Part shown: positions 9,539 to 18,043 of the stretch, in pieces
Layout of the letters: the number at the start of each line of letters is the position of its first letter
Numbering within the stretch: position 1 is the first letter of the stretch
Assembly (NCBI GenBank): GCA_963732585.1
Contig: CAVSZY010000003.1
Span: forward strand, 1-64,000
Origin: WLMZ01 sp963732585
Lineage (GTDB): Bacteria; Actinomycetota; Acidimicrobiia; Acidimicrobiales; Ilumatobacteraceae
Direction of reading: 5' to 3'
DNA: 64,000 nt
Translations under genes and position numbers: made by a program
Notes under the pieces: model-generated
The model's input: the letters and a program-made list of their open reading frames with translations, nothing else
What the model was told of the DNA's origin: nothing
Databases searched by the model: none

Positions 9539-10800
9539 GCGCAGCACCGATCGAAGATCTCGACGCCTTCCGCCTGCGAGCCAGAACGTGGATCGAGGCC
9601 AATCTGGAACACGTCGGGGCGACGACGCGCACGCTGCGCAACGAGGTCAACGACGAGGAAGAACTCGAAGGCGTCGCCCATGACCGGGCGGTGCAAGCGC
9701 GCATGTTCGACGGTGGTTTTGCCGGCTTGTGCGTGCCGCGCGAATACGGCGGCCAGGGTCTGCCATTTGAATACCAGAAGGCGTTCAACGCCGAACTTGC
9801 AGGCCACGAATACCCGTCTCGTATGCAGTCGCCGACCTTCTCGCCGATTCTGTCGGTGCTGCTCGACTTCGCCACACACGACCAGAAGCTGCGCCACATC
9901 CCCGCGATCCTGCGTGGCGAGGAGATCTGGATGCAGTTCCTCTCCGAGCCCAGCGGCGGCTCCGACGTCGCCGGGGCGTTGACCACTGCGATGCGCGACG
10001 GCGACGAATGGGTGCTCAACGGATCGAAGATCTGGACCACCGGCGCGTGGTGGTCGGACTGGGGATTATGCCTGGCGCGCACCAACTGGGATGTGCCCAA
10101 GCACCGTGGCCTGACGGTGTTCATGTTGCCCTTGCACCAGCCGGGGATCGAAGTCCATCGCATCGAGATGCTCAACGGCAATCGTGAGTTCTGCCAGGAG
10201 TTCATGACCGACGTTCGCGTGCCCGACTCCGATCGGGTCGGCGACGTCGATCAAGGATGGACCGTCGGCACACGCTGGATGTTCCACGAGCGGATGCTAT
10301 TCAACTCGCCGTACACCACCGTTCCGCTTGGCAGCGGCTTCGGTCCCACGGGGCACACCCCACTGGCTATCGCCCGTGATGCTGGCTGCGCCGACGATCC
10401 GGTGTCGCGTGACCTGATCGGCGAGGCCCGCGCCTTGGCGTTGGTGCGTGAATCGATCGACACGCGCATCTCCGAGGGCACCCGGGCGGGCACGATGTCC
10501 GACCAGGCCTCTGCGATCGCTCGCCTGTTTTCCTCGATCACCCAAGTGCGCAGCTCGACGATCGCCTACGAGCTCTCCGGTGGTTTCGGTGCCGCGTGGG
10601 TTGAAGACGACGGCCAGGTTGCCTCATGCGGTGCCGACTTCCTGATGCGCCAAACCGGCAGCATCGGCGGAGGCACCACCGAGATGGCCCGCAACGTGAT
10701 CAGCGAGCGCGTGCTCGGTATGCCCCGCGAGTTGAGCCTCGATCGCGACGTGGCCTTCCGCGACGTGCCCCGCGGCCCCGGCAGCCGTTCGGCAGGGTGA
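9535..10800 (+). CDS. Acyl-CoA dehydrogenase, subunit B of a FadE pair
   Basis: A 421-residue acyl-CoA dehydrogenase with the expected substrate/FAD loops: QFLSEPSGGSDVAGALTTA, DGDEWVLNGSKIWTTGAWWS and TGSIGGGTTEMARNVISERV. It begins within the stop of the preceding dehydrogenase gene, so the pair is probably one heteromeric enzyme. The C-terminus ends in a short polar tail (FRDVPRGPGSRSAG). The next gene, a crotonase, starts 50 bp downstream with its own strong ribosome-binding site, fitting successive beta-oxidation steps. Confidence 0.9.
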   Translation: MSAAPIEDLDAFRLRARTWIEANLEHVGATTRTLRNEVNDEEELEGVAHDRAVQARMFDGGFAGLCVPREYGGQGLPFEYQKAFNAELAGHEYPSRMQSPTFSPILSVLLDFATHDQKLRHIPAILRGEEIWMQFLSEPSGGSDVAGALTTAMRDGDEWVLNGSKIWTTGAWWSDWGLCLARTNWDVPKHRGLTVFMLPLHQPGIEVHRIEMLNGNREFCQEFMTDVRVPDSDRVGDVDQGWTVGTRWMFHERMLFNSPYTTVPLGSGFGPTGHTPLAIARDAGCADDPVSRDLIGEARALALVRESIDTRISEGTRAGTMSDQASAIARLFSSITQVRSSTIAYELSGGFGAAWVEDDGQVASCGADFLMRQTGSIGGGTTEMARNVISERVLGMPRELSLDRDVAFRDVPRGPGSRSAG

Positions 10801-10849
10801 TCGATCGTGAGACACAAGACCAGTAAGCAGCAGTTCCAAGGAGGCAATC

Positions 10850-11680
10850 ATGAGTGAAGACGTCGTGCTCTATGAGGTGATCGACGAGCGCATCGCGGTG
10901 ATCACGCTGAACCGCGCCGACAAGGCCAACGCGCAAACCCCGCAACTGCTCGATGATCTCGACGCGCTGATGATGCGCGCCGCCGCCGATAGCAACGTGC
11001 GCGTCATCGTGCTGCAGGCCAACGGCAAACATTTCTCCAGCGGTCACGACATCTCCGGCGCCGCCGCGGGAATCGCCGGCGAACGCCCGGCCGCGGGCAT
11101 CGACCTGAAAACGGGTGGGCTCGCCGCAATCTACGAATGGGAGACGCAGCGCTACATCGGCTATTCGCGCAAGTGGCGTGACATTCGCAAACCGACACTG
11201 GCCGCGGTGCAGGGGCAATGCATCGCTGGCGGCCTATTGCTGTGTTGGCCGATGGACATCATCATCGCCGCCGACAACGCCAAGTTCTCCGACCCGGTGG
11301 TACGCATGGGCATCGGTGGGGTCGAATACCACGGCCACACCTGGGAGGTCGGCCCGCGCAAGGCCAAGGAGTGGTTGTTCACGGCCTCGAGCTTCACCGC
11401 CGAACAGGCCGAGCGCTTCGGCATGGTCAACCACGTCGTGCCGCTCGACGAACTGCGCACGTTCACCATGGCGATGGCCGCGCAGATCGCCCAGATGAAT
11501 CCCTTCGCCCTCGCCCAGGCCAAGCGGGCCGTCAACCAAACCCAAGACATCCAGGGCTTTTACACCGCGGTGCAGGCCGTATTCGACATCCACTCGACGG
11601 GGCACGGGCACGCCCTGTCGGTCAACGGCTACCCGATCTTGGTCGACCTCGATCAGATGAAACAGGCCGCCAAGAGCTGA
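10850..11680 (+). CDS. Enoyl-CoA hydratase/isomerase family protein (crotonase)
   Basis: A 276-residue crotonase. A GGAGG ribosome-binding site lies upstream of ATG 10850. The oxyanion-hole regions are visible: GKHFSSGHDISG and CIAGGLLLCWPMDIIIA. The two glutamates used by classical enoyl-CoA hydratases do not appear. The GGGCE-type loop reads GGLLLCW, and the PE of the second loop reads FSDPVVRMG. It may therefore be an isomerase, hydrolase or other crotonase reaction type rather than a plain hydratase. It follows the FadE pair and probably acts on their product. Confidence 0.82.
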   Translation: MSEDVVLYEVIDERIAVITLNRADKANAQTPQLLDDLDALMMRAAADSNVRVIVLQANGKHFSSGHDISGAAAGIAGERPAAGIDLKTGGLAAIYEWETQRYIGYSRKWRDIRKPTLAAVQGQCIAGGLLLCWPMDIIIAADNAKFSDPVVRMGIGGVEYHGHTWEVGPRKAKEWLFTASSFTAEQAERFGMVNHVVPLDELRTFTMAMAAQIAQMNPFALAQAKRAVNQTQDIQGFYTAVQAVFDIHSTGHGHALSVNGYPILVDLDQMKQAAKS

Positions 11681-11720
11681 ATGATTCGGCCGCTACGGCT
11701 TGCGCCGCGGCTCGAATGCT

Positions 11721-11753
11721 TGAGAGAATTACGTTCTCATCCGCTGAGGATGA
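11721..11753 (+). promoter_or_regulatory. Overlapping inverted repeats upstream of amidohydrolase
   Basis: TGAGA and TCTCA arms (11721-11739) flank nine bases. They overlap a second inverted repeat, TCATCC/GGATGA (11737-11753), which could instead form a small hairpin. The heptamer ACGTTCT occurs at 11731 and again 22 bp later at 11753, about two helical turns. This lies in the 92-bp gap before ATG 11773. A TetR-type operator is a guess; no regulator gene is adjacent. Confidence 0.35.
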
Positions 11754-11772
11754 CGTTCTAAGCGAGGTTTCC

Positions 11773-12948
11773 ATGATCGCGACCACTGGCATGCGTGTCT
11801 TCGACGCTGACAACCACATGTATGAAACGACCGATGCCTTCACCCGGCACCTGCCGGAAATGTACAAAAAGGCCGTGCAATACGTCACGGTCGAGGGGCG
11901 AACCAAGATCGCCATCGGCGGCAAGATCAGCGAATACATCCCCAACCCGACCTTCGACGTCGTCGCCCGCCCCGGTGCCCAAGAGGAGTACTACCGCGTC
12001 GGCAACCCCAAGGGACTCAGCCGACGTGAGTTGTTCGGGCCGCCGATCAAGTCGCCACCAGCATTCCGTGAGCCGGCCTCGCGCCTGGAATTGATGAACG
12101 AGCAGGGCCTCGACCGCACCCTGATGTTCCCCACCTTGGCCAGCGTGCTCGAAGAGCGGATGCGCGAGGATCCGGAATTGACCCACGCCGTCATTCACTC
12201 CTTCAACCAATGGATGTATGAGACCTGGCAGTTCAACTATCAGGATCGCATCTACAGCACGCCGGTGATCACCTTGCCGATCGTCGACAAAGCCATCGAG
12301 GAGCTCGAATGGGTGCTGGAGCGCGGTGCCAAAGCGGTGCTGATCCGCCCGGCGCCGGTGCCCGGCTTGCGTGGCCCTCGCTCGTTCGCCTTGCCCGAAT
12401 TCGATCCGTTCTGGGCCCGTGTCGCCGAAGCCGACATCCTCGTGGCCCTGCATTCATCGGATAGCGGCTATGAGCGCTACACCAACGACTGGTTGGGCAG
12501 TCGTTCGGAGATGCTGCCCTTCCAACCCAACGTCTTTCGCATGTTGCACTCCTGGCGCCCGATCGAGGACGCCGTGGCCTCGCTGATCTGCCACGGCACG
12601 CTGACCCGCTTCCCAACCTTGAAGATCGCGGTCGTCGAAAACGGTGCCAGCTGGGTTGAGCCGCTGAGCAAGTCGTTGAAGGATCTGTACAAGAAGATGC
12701 CGCAGGACTTCACCGAAAACCCGCTCGATGCCCTGCGCCGCAACATCCACATCAGCCCGTTCTGGGAAGAGGACTTCGGTCATCTCGCAGAACTTCTCGG
12801 GCGAGATCGGGTGTTGTTCGGCTCCGACTTCCCGCACCCCGAGGGCCTCGGTAATCCGGTCACGTTTGTCGATGAACTCGCCCACCTCGACGACGAACTC
12901 ATCGGCAAGATCATGGGCGGCAACCTGTCGCGGTTGATGAACGTCTAG
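11773..12948 (+). CDS. Amidohydrolase-2 family metal-dependent hydrolase
   Basis: A 391-residue TIM-barrel protein of the amidohydrolase-related family (PF04909). Its N-terminal metal motif is VFDADNHMYETTDAF, a DxDxHxxE form frequent in actinobacterial members, in place of HxH. Later metal-site segments are VALHSSDSGYERY, NIHISPFWEEDF and VLFGSDFPHPEGL. The family covers decarboxylases and hydrolases of ring-derived acids. The ATG at 11773 is chosen because the frame upstream has no homologous sequence. The gene converges on the synthetase gene, the two stops being one base apart. It probably acts in the same degradative route as the upstream genes. Confidence 0.85.
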   Translation: MIATTGMRVFDADNHMYETTDAFTRHLPEMYKKAVQYVTVEGRTKIAIGGKISEYIPNPTFDVVARPGAQEEYYRVGNPKGLSRRELFGPPIKSPPAFREPASRLELMNEQGLDRTLMFPTLASVLEERMREDPELTHAVIHSFNQWMYETWQFNYQDRIYSTPVITLPIVDKAIEELEWVLERGAKAVLIRPAPVPGLRGPRSFALPEFDPFWARVAEADILVALHSSDSGYERYTNDWLGSRSEMLPFQPNVFRMLHSWRPIEDAVASLICHGTLTRFPTLKIAVVENGASWVEPLSKSLKDLYKKMPQDFTENPLDALRRNIHISPFWEEDFGHLAELLGRDRVLFGSDFPHPEGLGNPVTFVDELAHLDDELIGKIMGGNLSRLMNV

Positions 12949-12949
12949 G

Positions 12950-14449
12950 TCAGCGCGGCTGAGCTTGGTCGTGGGCGGCTTTCAGCTCACGACGCAACAC
13001 CTTGCCGGACGGCAGGCGGGGGATCACCTCGACGAAGGTGACCTCGCGCACTTGTTTGTACGACGCCAAGCTGGCGGCGACCAGCGCCTTCAGCGCCTCG
13101 GCGTCGGTGGTGGTGCCCGCAGCGAGGACGACGGCGGCGACCGGTGCTTCGCCGGTGTGCGCGTCGGGCACGCCGAACACGGCGCAATCGAGAACGTCAT
13201 CATGGCCCAGGAGCACGGACTCGATCTCGGCCGGAGCGACCTGGAACCCGTTGACCTTGATCATCTCCTTAACCCGGTCGGTGATCGTCACCCACCCGTT
13301 GGCGTCGACAGCGCCGACGTCGCCGGTGCGATACCAGCCGTCGATCACTGACTCGGCGGTGGCCTCGGCGGGCAGGTAGCCGACCATCATCGAGGCGCTG
13401 CGCGCTTGCAGTTCACCGATCGACCCCGGGGCGAGAACAGCTCCTGTTTGCAAATCGACGGTGCGTAACTCGACGCCTACGGGGGCGACGCCAACCGAAT
13501 CCAAGCGCCATGCAGCGGGCCGATCGACGGGGTTGACCGCCAGCACGGGCACCTCGCTTGTGCCGTATGCCGGCAGGATTCGGACCCCGCTGCGCCGTGT
13601 GATCCGCTCGGCAACCGATGCCGTGACGGGAGTTGCTCCCCACATGATGTAGCGCAATGAGGAGAGATCGAACGCTTCCAGATCGTGGTGCGCAGCGATC
13701 GCCAGCGCGATCGGGGCGACGGCCATCTCGATCGTCACCCGGTCGGATTCGATGGCGCGCAGCACGGCTTCGAGTTCGAAACGGCGGTGCAAGCGAACGC
13801 TGGCCCCGGCGGCGATCACTGCTAGCAGGTTCAACACCCCGAGAATGTGAAACGGGGGAGTGGCGATCTGCAGCCGATCCCGCGCCGTCAGTTGCAGCGT
13901 CTGCACCCAATGCTGCGTGCCGTGCCACAGCGTGCGGTGCGAGTGACGCACCGCCTTTGGCAGCCCGGTGGTGCCGGAGCTGAAGACCATCACCGCGAGA
14001 TCGTCGAGGGCGATGTCGGCGGCATCGACGCGCGGCGAGTTGGTCGCGCTGGCGATCGCCTCCATCGAGAGCACGATCGCCCCACTGGTCACAGCGGCAA
14101 GATCGGTGACGCCGCTGCCATCGGTGACGATGTGCGTCGGCTGTACCAGCACCAGGGCGTGTTCCACCTCACGCTGGCGCCACGAGGTGCTGATCATCGC
14201 CACGCTGGCGCCGAGATGGAGCACGGCGAAGAGCACGCCGACGAACTCAGGGCTGTTGCTGGCGCTGAGCCCGACCCGTGAACCCGCCTTGACGCCGGCG
14301 GCGGCGAGGTTGGCGGCGCAGTCGTCGACCAACCAGGCGACATCGGCGTAGGTCCAGATGCTGGTGTCGACTCTCAGCAGCACCTCGGGCCCGCGTTCGG
14401 CGACTGCCCGGTCGAAGAAGCCGACCAAAGGCTGCGGCCCGATGTTCAT
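12950..14449 (-). CDS. AMP-binding acyl-CoA synthetase (FadD-like) 1
   Basis: A 499-residue adenylate-forming enzyme. The P-loop is VFSSGTTGLPKAVRHSHRTL, followed by the AMP-contact motif LPAYGTSEVPVL and the hinge region GWYRTGDVGAVDANGW with DRVKEMIKVNGFQV. The C-terminal catalytic lysine motif is LPSGKVLRREL. It activates a carboxylic acid to its acyl-CoA through an acyl-adenylate. Its ATG overlaps the stop of the second synthetase gene (ATGA), so the two are one transcript. Having two synthetases side by side suggests two acid intermediates or one broad and one narrow enzyme. Confidence 0.9.
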   Translation of the reverse strand: MNIGPQPLVGFFDRAVAERGPEVLLRVDTSIWTYADVAWLVDDCAANLAAAGVKAGSRVGLSASNSPEFVGVLFAVLHLGASVAMISTSWRQREVEHALVLVQPTHIVTDGSGVTDLAAVTSGAIVLSMEAIASATNSPRVDAADIALDDLAVMVFSSGTTGLPKAVRHSHRTLWHGTQHWVQTLQLTARDRLQIATPPFHILGVLNLLAVIAAGASVRLHRRFELEAVLRAIESDRVTIEMAVAPIALAIAAHHDLEAFDLSSLRYIMWGATPVTASVAERITRRSGVRILPAYGTSEVPVLAVNPVDRPAAWRLDSVGVAPVGVELRTVDLQTGAVLAPGSIGELQARSASMMVGYLPAEATAESVIDGWYRTGDVGAVDANGWVTITDRVKEMIKVNGFQVAPAEIESVLLGHDDVLDCAVFGVPDAHTGEAPVAAVVLAAGTTTDAEALKALVAASLASYKQVREVTFVEVIPRLPSGKVLRRELKAAHDQAQPR

Positions 14450-16014
14450 CGGGCGAGGTCGGTGACCGCTCGCCGGCGGAGGTCGTCTTTGACCACCTTG
14501 CCAGCAGCGTTGAAGGGCAGCGCCTCGATGGCCACCACGTGGCGTGGCACCTTGTAGTTGGCCAGGCGCTCGCGGGCCCAGACAATGACCTCGTCGCCGA
14601 CGACCTCGTGATCAGCGGCGGCGACGACGTAGGCCACGGCGACCTCGCCCATGCGATGGTCGGCAATGCCGATGACTGCGACCTGGGCGATCGCCGGGTG
14701 GGCCAGCAGGGTGTTCTCGACCTCGGCCGGGTAGACGTTGAACCCGCCGACGATGAGCATGTCCTTCAACCGCCCGACGATGCGCACGTAGCCGCGGTCA
14801 TCCATCACCGCCAGATCGCCGGTGTGCAGAAAGCCGTTGCCGTCGATCGCCGCCGCGGTGGCTGCGGCGTCATCGAGGTACCCCTGCATCACGCTGAAGC
14901 CGCGGACCAACAGTTCGCCCGTGGTTCCGTGAGAAACCTCCTGGCCATCGGCGTCGGCGATGATCACCTCGAGGTCGGGCATCGCCCGTCCGGCGGTGGT
15001 GGCCACGGTCTCGGCGTCGTCGTCGGGGCGTGACCCGGTGCAGGTGCCCGCCTCGGTGAGCCCGTAGCCGACGAGCACCGACTTGAACGGCAGCTCCTCA
15101 CGCATCTCGCGGATCAACTCGACGGGGACATCGGCGGCACCGGTGATGGCCACACGCAACGAACTCAAATCCGCGGCGGCCCGATCGGGATGATCGAGCA
15201 ACGAGCGGTAGATCGTCGGCGCGCCGGGGAGCATGGTGATGCGCTCTCGCTCGATCAGCGCCAACACCTGGCCGACGTCGAACACCGGGACCGGCAGGAT
15301 TGTCGCTCCCATCAGCAGACTGGCCAACCATCCGGCCTTGTAGCCGAACATGTGGAAGAACGGATTGACGATCAGGTAGCGGTCGTCTGGTTGCAGGCCG
15401 GCGAAGTCGCACCAATCACGGAACTGGCGCACGGTCTGGCCGTGGGTCATGATGACGCCTTTGGGGCGACCGGTGGTTCCGGAGGTGAACAACACGTCGC
15501 TCGGATCGCTCGGCTGCACCTTGGCCATACGTTGGGCAACCTGCGCGTCGGTGGCCTTGGCGCGCTGCAGGTGCTCGCCCCAAGAGACGAGTTCGATGTG
15601 TTCACGCGGCGGTGCCGTGGCGGGCGCTGCGTCGTCGAGCACGACGATGCGACGAAGGGCCGGCAGCGGGGTCGGGTCGTCGGCGAGCATGGCGACGTTG
15701 TCGACCCCAAGAAAACCGACCGTCGTACACAGCACGCTGGCCTGCGAGGCGGCGAGCAGGAAGGCTGCTTCCGAACCCTTCCAACGGGTGTTCACCGGTA
15801 CCAGGGCGGCACCGGCGCACTGCGCGCCGAGGGCGGCGAGAATCCAGCTCAAGCTGTTCGGTGCCCAGACGGCGACGCGATCGCCGGGTCCGACCCCGGC
15901 GGCCATCATCGCCCGCGTCGAATCGTTGAGCAGCGTTGCAAACTGCCGGTAGGTCAGGCGAACATCGCCCTCGACCACTGCTTCAGCGTCGGGCCGAGCG
16001 GCAATCGTGGCCAA
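14446..16014 (-). CDS. AMP-binding acyl-CoA synthetase (FadD-like) 2
   Basis: A 522-residue adenylate-forming enzyme. It shows LFTSGTTGRPKGVIMTHGQT, VGYGLTEAGTCTGSRPDDD, FLHTGDLAVMDDRGYVRIVG and RLKDMLIVGGFNVYPAEVE, and ends with LPFNAAGKVVKDDLRRRA. The first conventional start is TTG at 16014. The frame is open further upstream, and IPAAVLATIAARPDAEAV looks like the normal family N-terminus. No ATG, GTG or TTG is present there, leaving ATT at 16062 as a possible rare start after the in-frame stop near 16080. It is coupled to the downstream synthetase by a four-base overlap. Confidence 0.88.
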   Translation of the reverse strand: MATIAARPDAEAVVEGDVRLTYRQFATLLNDSTRAMMAAGVGPGDRVAVWAPNSLSWILAALGAQCAGAALVPVNTRWKGSEAAFLLAASQASVLCTTVGFLGVDNVAMLADDPTPLPALRRIVVLDDAAPATAPPREHIELVSWGEHLQRAKATDAQVAQRMAKVQPSDPSDVLFTSGTTGRPKGVIMTHGQTVRQFRDWCDFAGLQPDDRYLIVNPFFHMFGYKAGWLASLLMGATILPVPVFDVGQVLALIERERITMLPGAPTIYRSLLDHPDRAAADLSSLRVAITGAADVPVELIREMREELPFKSVLVGYGLTEAGTCTGSRPDDDAETVATTAGRAMPDLEVIIADADGQEVSHGTTGELLVRGFSVMQGYLDDAAATAAAIDGNGFLHTGDLAVMDDRGYVRIVGRLKDMLIVGGFNVYPAEVENTLLAHPAIAQVAVIGIADHRMGEVAVAYVVAAADHEVVGDEVIVWARERLANYKVPRHVVAIEALPFNAAGKVVKDDLRRRAVTDLAR

Positions 16015-16089
16015 GACGGCGGCGGGAATCGATGTTTCGTTGGGGTGAGGATGTGCTGTGTGTGGAATAGCGCGACGTTACCAAAATCG

Positions 16090-16779
16090 TCATTCGCCAG
16101 CGGAGGGGAGTGCGGCCCTCACGGTGCATCGCCGCTCATCGAAACTGAGCAAACCTGCGCCGGCGGTGAATTCCGCCAACGGGTGCTCGTAGCTCCAGGC
16201 AACATCGCTGATCACGACGCCATCGACGGTGACGTTCCACCACGACGCCCGCCCCTTATACGAGCACCAACTGGTGGCCGGACTTGGAGTGAACAAATCC
16301 GTGCGGGCGGCTTGCTTGGCGACATAGAGGCGCGGTGCCAGCGCGGTCTCAAAGACCGCCAGCGTCGTCGCGCTGTCGACGAGGATGACACCGTCGAGCT
16401 CGACGCGCAGTCGGCGCGTGCTGGCCAAACAGTCGACGCGGTGATAGGGGTTTTTCGGGTAGCTCTGATCGGCGAGATGGACCTCCTCTTCGTACCAGGC
16501 GTCGACGCGGCCCCACGGCACGCTGACGTATCCCTCGACAGCCGGTTCCGGCTCGGCGAGTTCGCCGGGCACGGCGTCGCCGGGGAAGGCGTAGGACGTT
16601 GGCAGACCCGCACGGTGGACCAACTTGGCCTCTTCGCTGTCGATCACGGTGCGCCCGGCGATCATCGCCCGAATCCGGCGTGGATACGGCTCGACATAGA
16701 TCGCCCCGGCCGGCATCGCCACGCTGAATCGGCCGAACGGCTCGCGGCTCAACGGACCGCCGCCGGTGGTCAGGCTCAC
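16090..16779 (-). CDS. DUF427 domain protein
   Basis: A 229-residue protein starting at GTG 16779, which overlaps the thioesterase stop (GTGA). Two DUF427-like modules are visible. The first is around IYVEPYPRRIRAMIAGRTVI to YAFPGDAV. The second is around RRLRVELDGVILVDSATTLA to FTPSPATSWCSYKGRASWW with the W-S/K-G-x-A-x-Y/W pattern. The function is unknown. In actinobacteria these genes often sit beside thioesterases and lipid-metabolism genes, as here. I infer only co-transcription with the thioesterase. Confidence 0.8.
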   Translation of the reverse strand: MSLTTGGGPLSREPFGRFSVAMPAGAIYVEPYPRRIRAMIAGRTVIDSEEAKLVHRAGLPTSYAFPGDAVPGELAEPEPAVEGYVSVPWGRVDAWYEEEVHLADQSYPKNPYHRVDCLASTRRLRVELDGVILVDSATTLAVFETALAPRLYVAKQAARTDLFTPSPATSWCSYKGRASWWNVTVDGVVISDVAWSYEHPLAEFTAGAGLLSFDERRCTVRAALPSAGE

Positions 16780-17948
16780 AACGAACTCTGGTAACTGCCG
16801 GTGGCACCGTGTGCAAAAGGGCGGACCATCGCGTCGACGCTGAACGAAGCCAACAGGTGGCCCTCGATGTTGTGAACCCGGCACTCGGCATGGGTCATGC
16901 CGCCATTCGCCGAGGTCGAGTGATGGTGATACAGCATCCACTCATCGGCGCGCACCTGGCGGTGGATGCTGAGCGAGATGACGTTGATCGCGCTCGACAA
17001 GGTGACGTGCGCTTGGCTCTGGCCGATGCCGGGATGGGGCCGCAGCGCGGCGGCGATGGCCATGTGGCCGGTGAACTGAGCGAGCAATCCGGCATGCAGC
17101 GCCGGGTCGTCGGCAACGCTGGCAAAGCGCACCCAGGCGTCGATGACCGGCGGTCCCAGCGGGGCGTGCGGGTCGTTGCTGTAGGCGTTGTCGACGACGC
17201 GCACGTCGCGACCCGTGACCCCCATGCTCAGCGTCGGGCAATCATAGGGACCGGGGATCGCCGGTGGCTCGACGTGGTGGTTGATGGCATCATCAGAGGT
17301 CTCGTCGAGCAGCAGTGTCGCCGTGGCGCACAACCGGGCGTTCTGTTCGACGCGCACGATGATCGTCGACAGCGTGCGGCCGTTGCTCAACACCTCGAGA
17401 TCGAAGGTCATCGGCAATCGTGAATCGGCGACGCGCAGCGAGATCAGCGAACTGGCAACGACGCGGCGGTTGCCCGTGTGGCGCATGGCGGCGACGACGC
17501 ATTGCCCGAGAATTTGGCTGGCCTCGACGACAGGGCGCCGCCAGTCGGCGCGGGCCGCGCTGACGTAGCGCAGTTCGCCGTCGGCAATGACGTCGATCAT
17601 CTCGATCAGGTGGGCGGCGTCGCCCCAGTTGGGGAACGGTTTGATGGTCTCGGCGCGGGGATCGCTGCTGGCCATCGGGTCGACGAGTTCCTGACGCACG
17701 GTTGCGGCATCGAAGCTGACGTAACCAGCGAACTGCCCGACACCTTTGGTTGCGCCAACAGCCTGGTCGCCCAGCGCGTCTGCGGCGACATCGGCGATTG
17801 GAAACCAGAGCACCGCGTCCCGCTCGGCGGCATCGGCGCGCAACGCGTTATGAGAATCGGCGATCGACTGCTCGCCGAGCCAGGCCCTGGCCTGATATCC
17901 GCATTGACTGACACTGAATACCTCGGTCGTCGGCTCCATGAAGATCAA
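16776..17948 (-). CDS. TesB-like acyl-CoA thioesterase with N-terminal extension
   Basis: A 390-residue protein (or slightly shorter from ATG 17936). The region from about residue 115 to the end is a double hot-dog acyl-CoA thioesterase: GQCVVAAMRHTGNRRVVASS, VIDAWVRFASVADDP, GHMAIAAALRPHPGIGQSQA and YHHHSTSANGGMTHAECRV. The matching segments in the gene at 18044-18874 show the two are paralogues. The first hundred residues have no recognised domain. It would release free acids from acyl-CoAs, balancing the nearby synthetases. It is divergent from the second thioesterase across 95 bp. Confidence 0.8.
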   Translation of the reverse strand: MIFMEPTTEVFSVSQCGYQARAWLGEQSIADSHNALRADAAERDAVLWFPIADVAADALGDQAVGATKGVGQFAGYVSFDAATVRQELVDPMASSDPRAETIKPFPNWGDAAHLIEMIDVIADGELRYVSAARADWRRPVVEASQILGQCVVAAMRHTGNRRVVASSLISLRVADSRLPMTFDLEVLSNGRTLSTIIVRVEQNARLCATATLLLDETSDDAINHHVEPPAIPGPYDCPTLSMGVTGRDVRVVDNAYSNDPHAPLGPPVIDAWVRFASVADDPALHAGLLAQFTGHMAIAAALRPHPGIGQSQAHVTLSSAINVISLSIHRQVRADEWMLYHHHSTSANGGMTHAECRVHNIEGHLLASFSVDAMVRPFAHGATGSYQSSL

Positions 17949-18043
17949 TCATGGCATCGGCTGCTTTGGTTCGCGGGCAGCGGACCTTGGCGTCGCTCGC
18001 TGGGTAGCCAGTCGGGGAGTGCCCGAGGTCTACATTCGATGGG

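Noticed and set aside
15190..16794. A 534-residue plus-strand frame opposite the synthetase and DUF427 genes
   Set aside because: Low-complexity Arg/His/Gly-rich shadow of well-supported minus-strand genes; no family resemblance.
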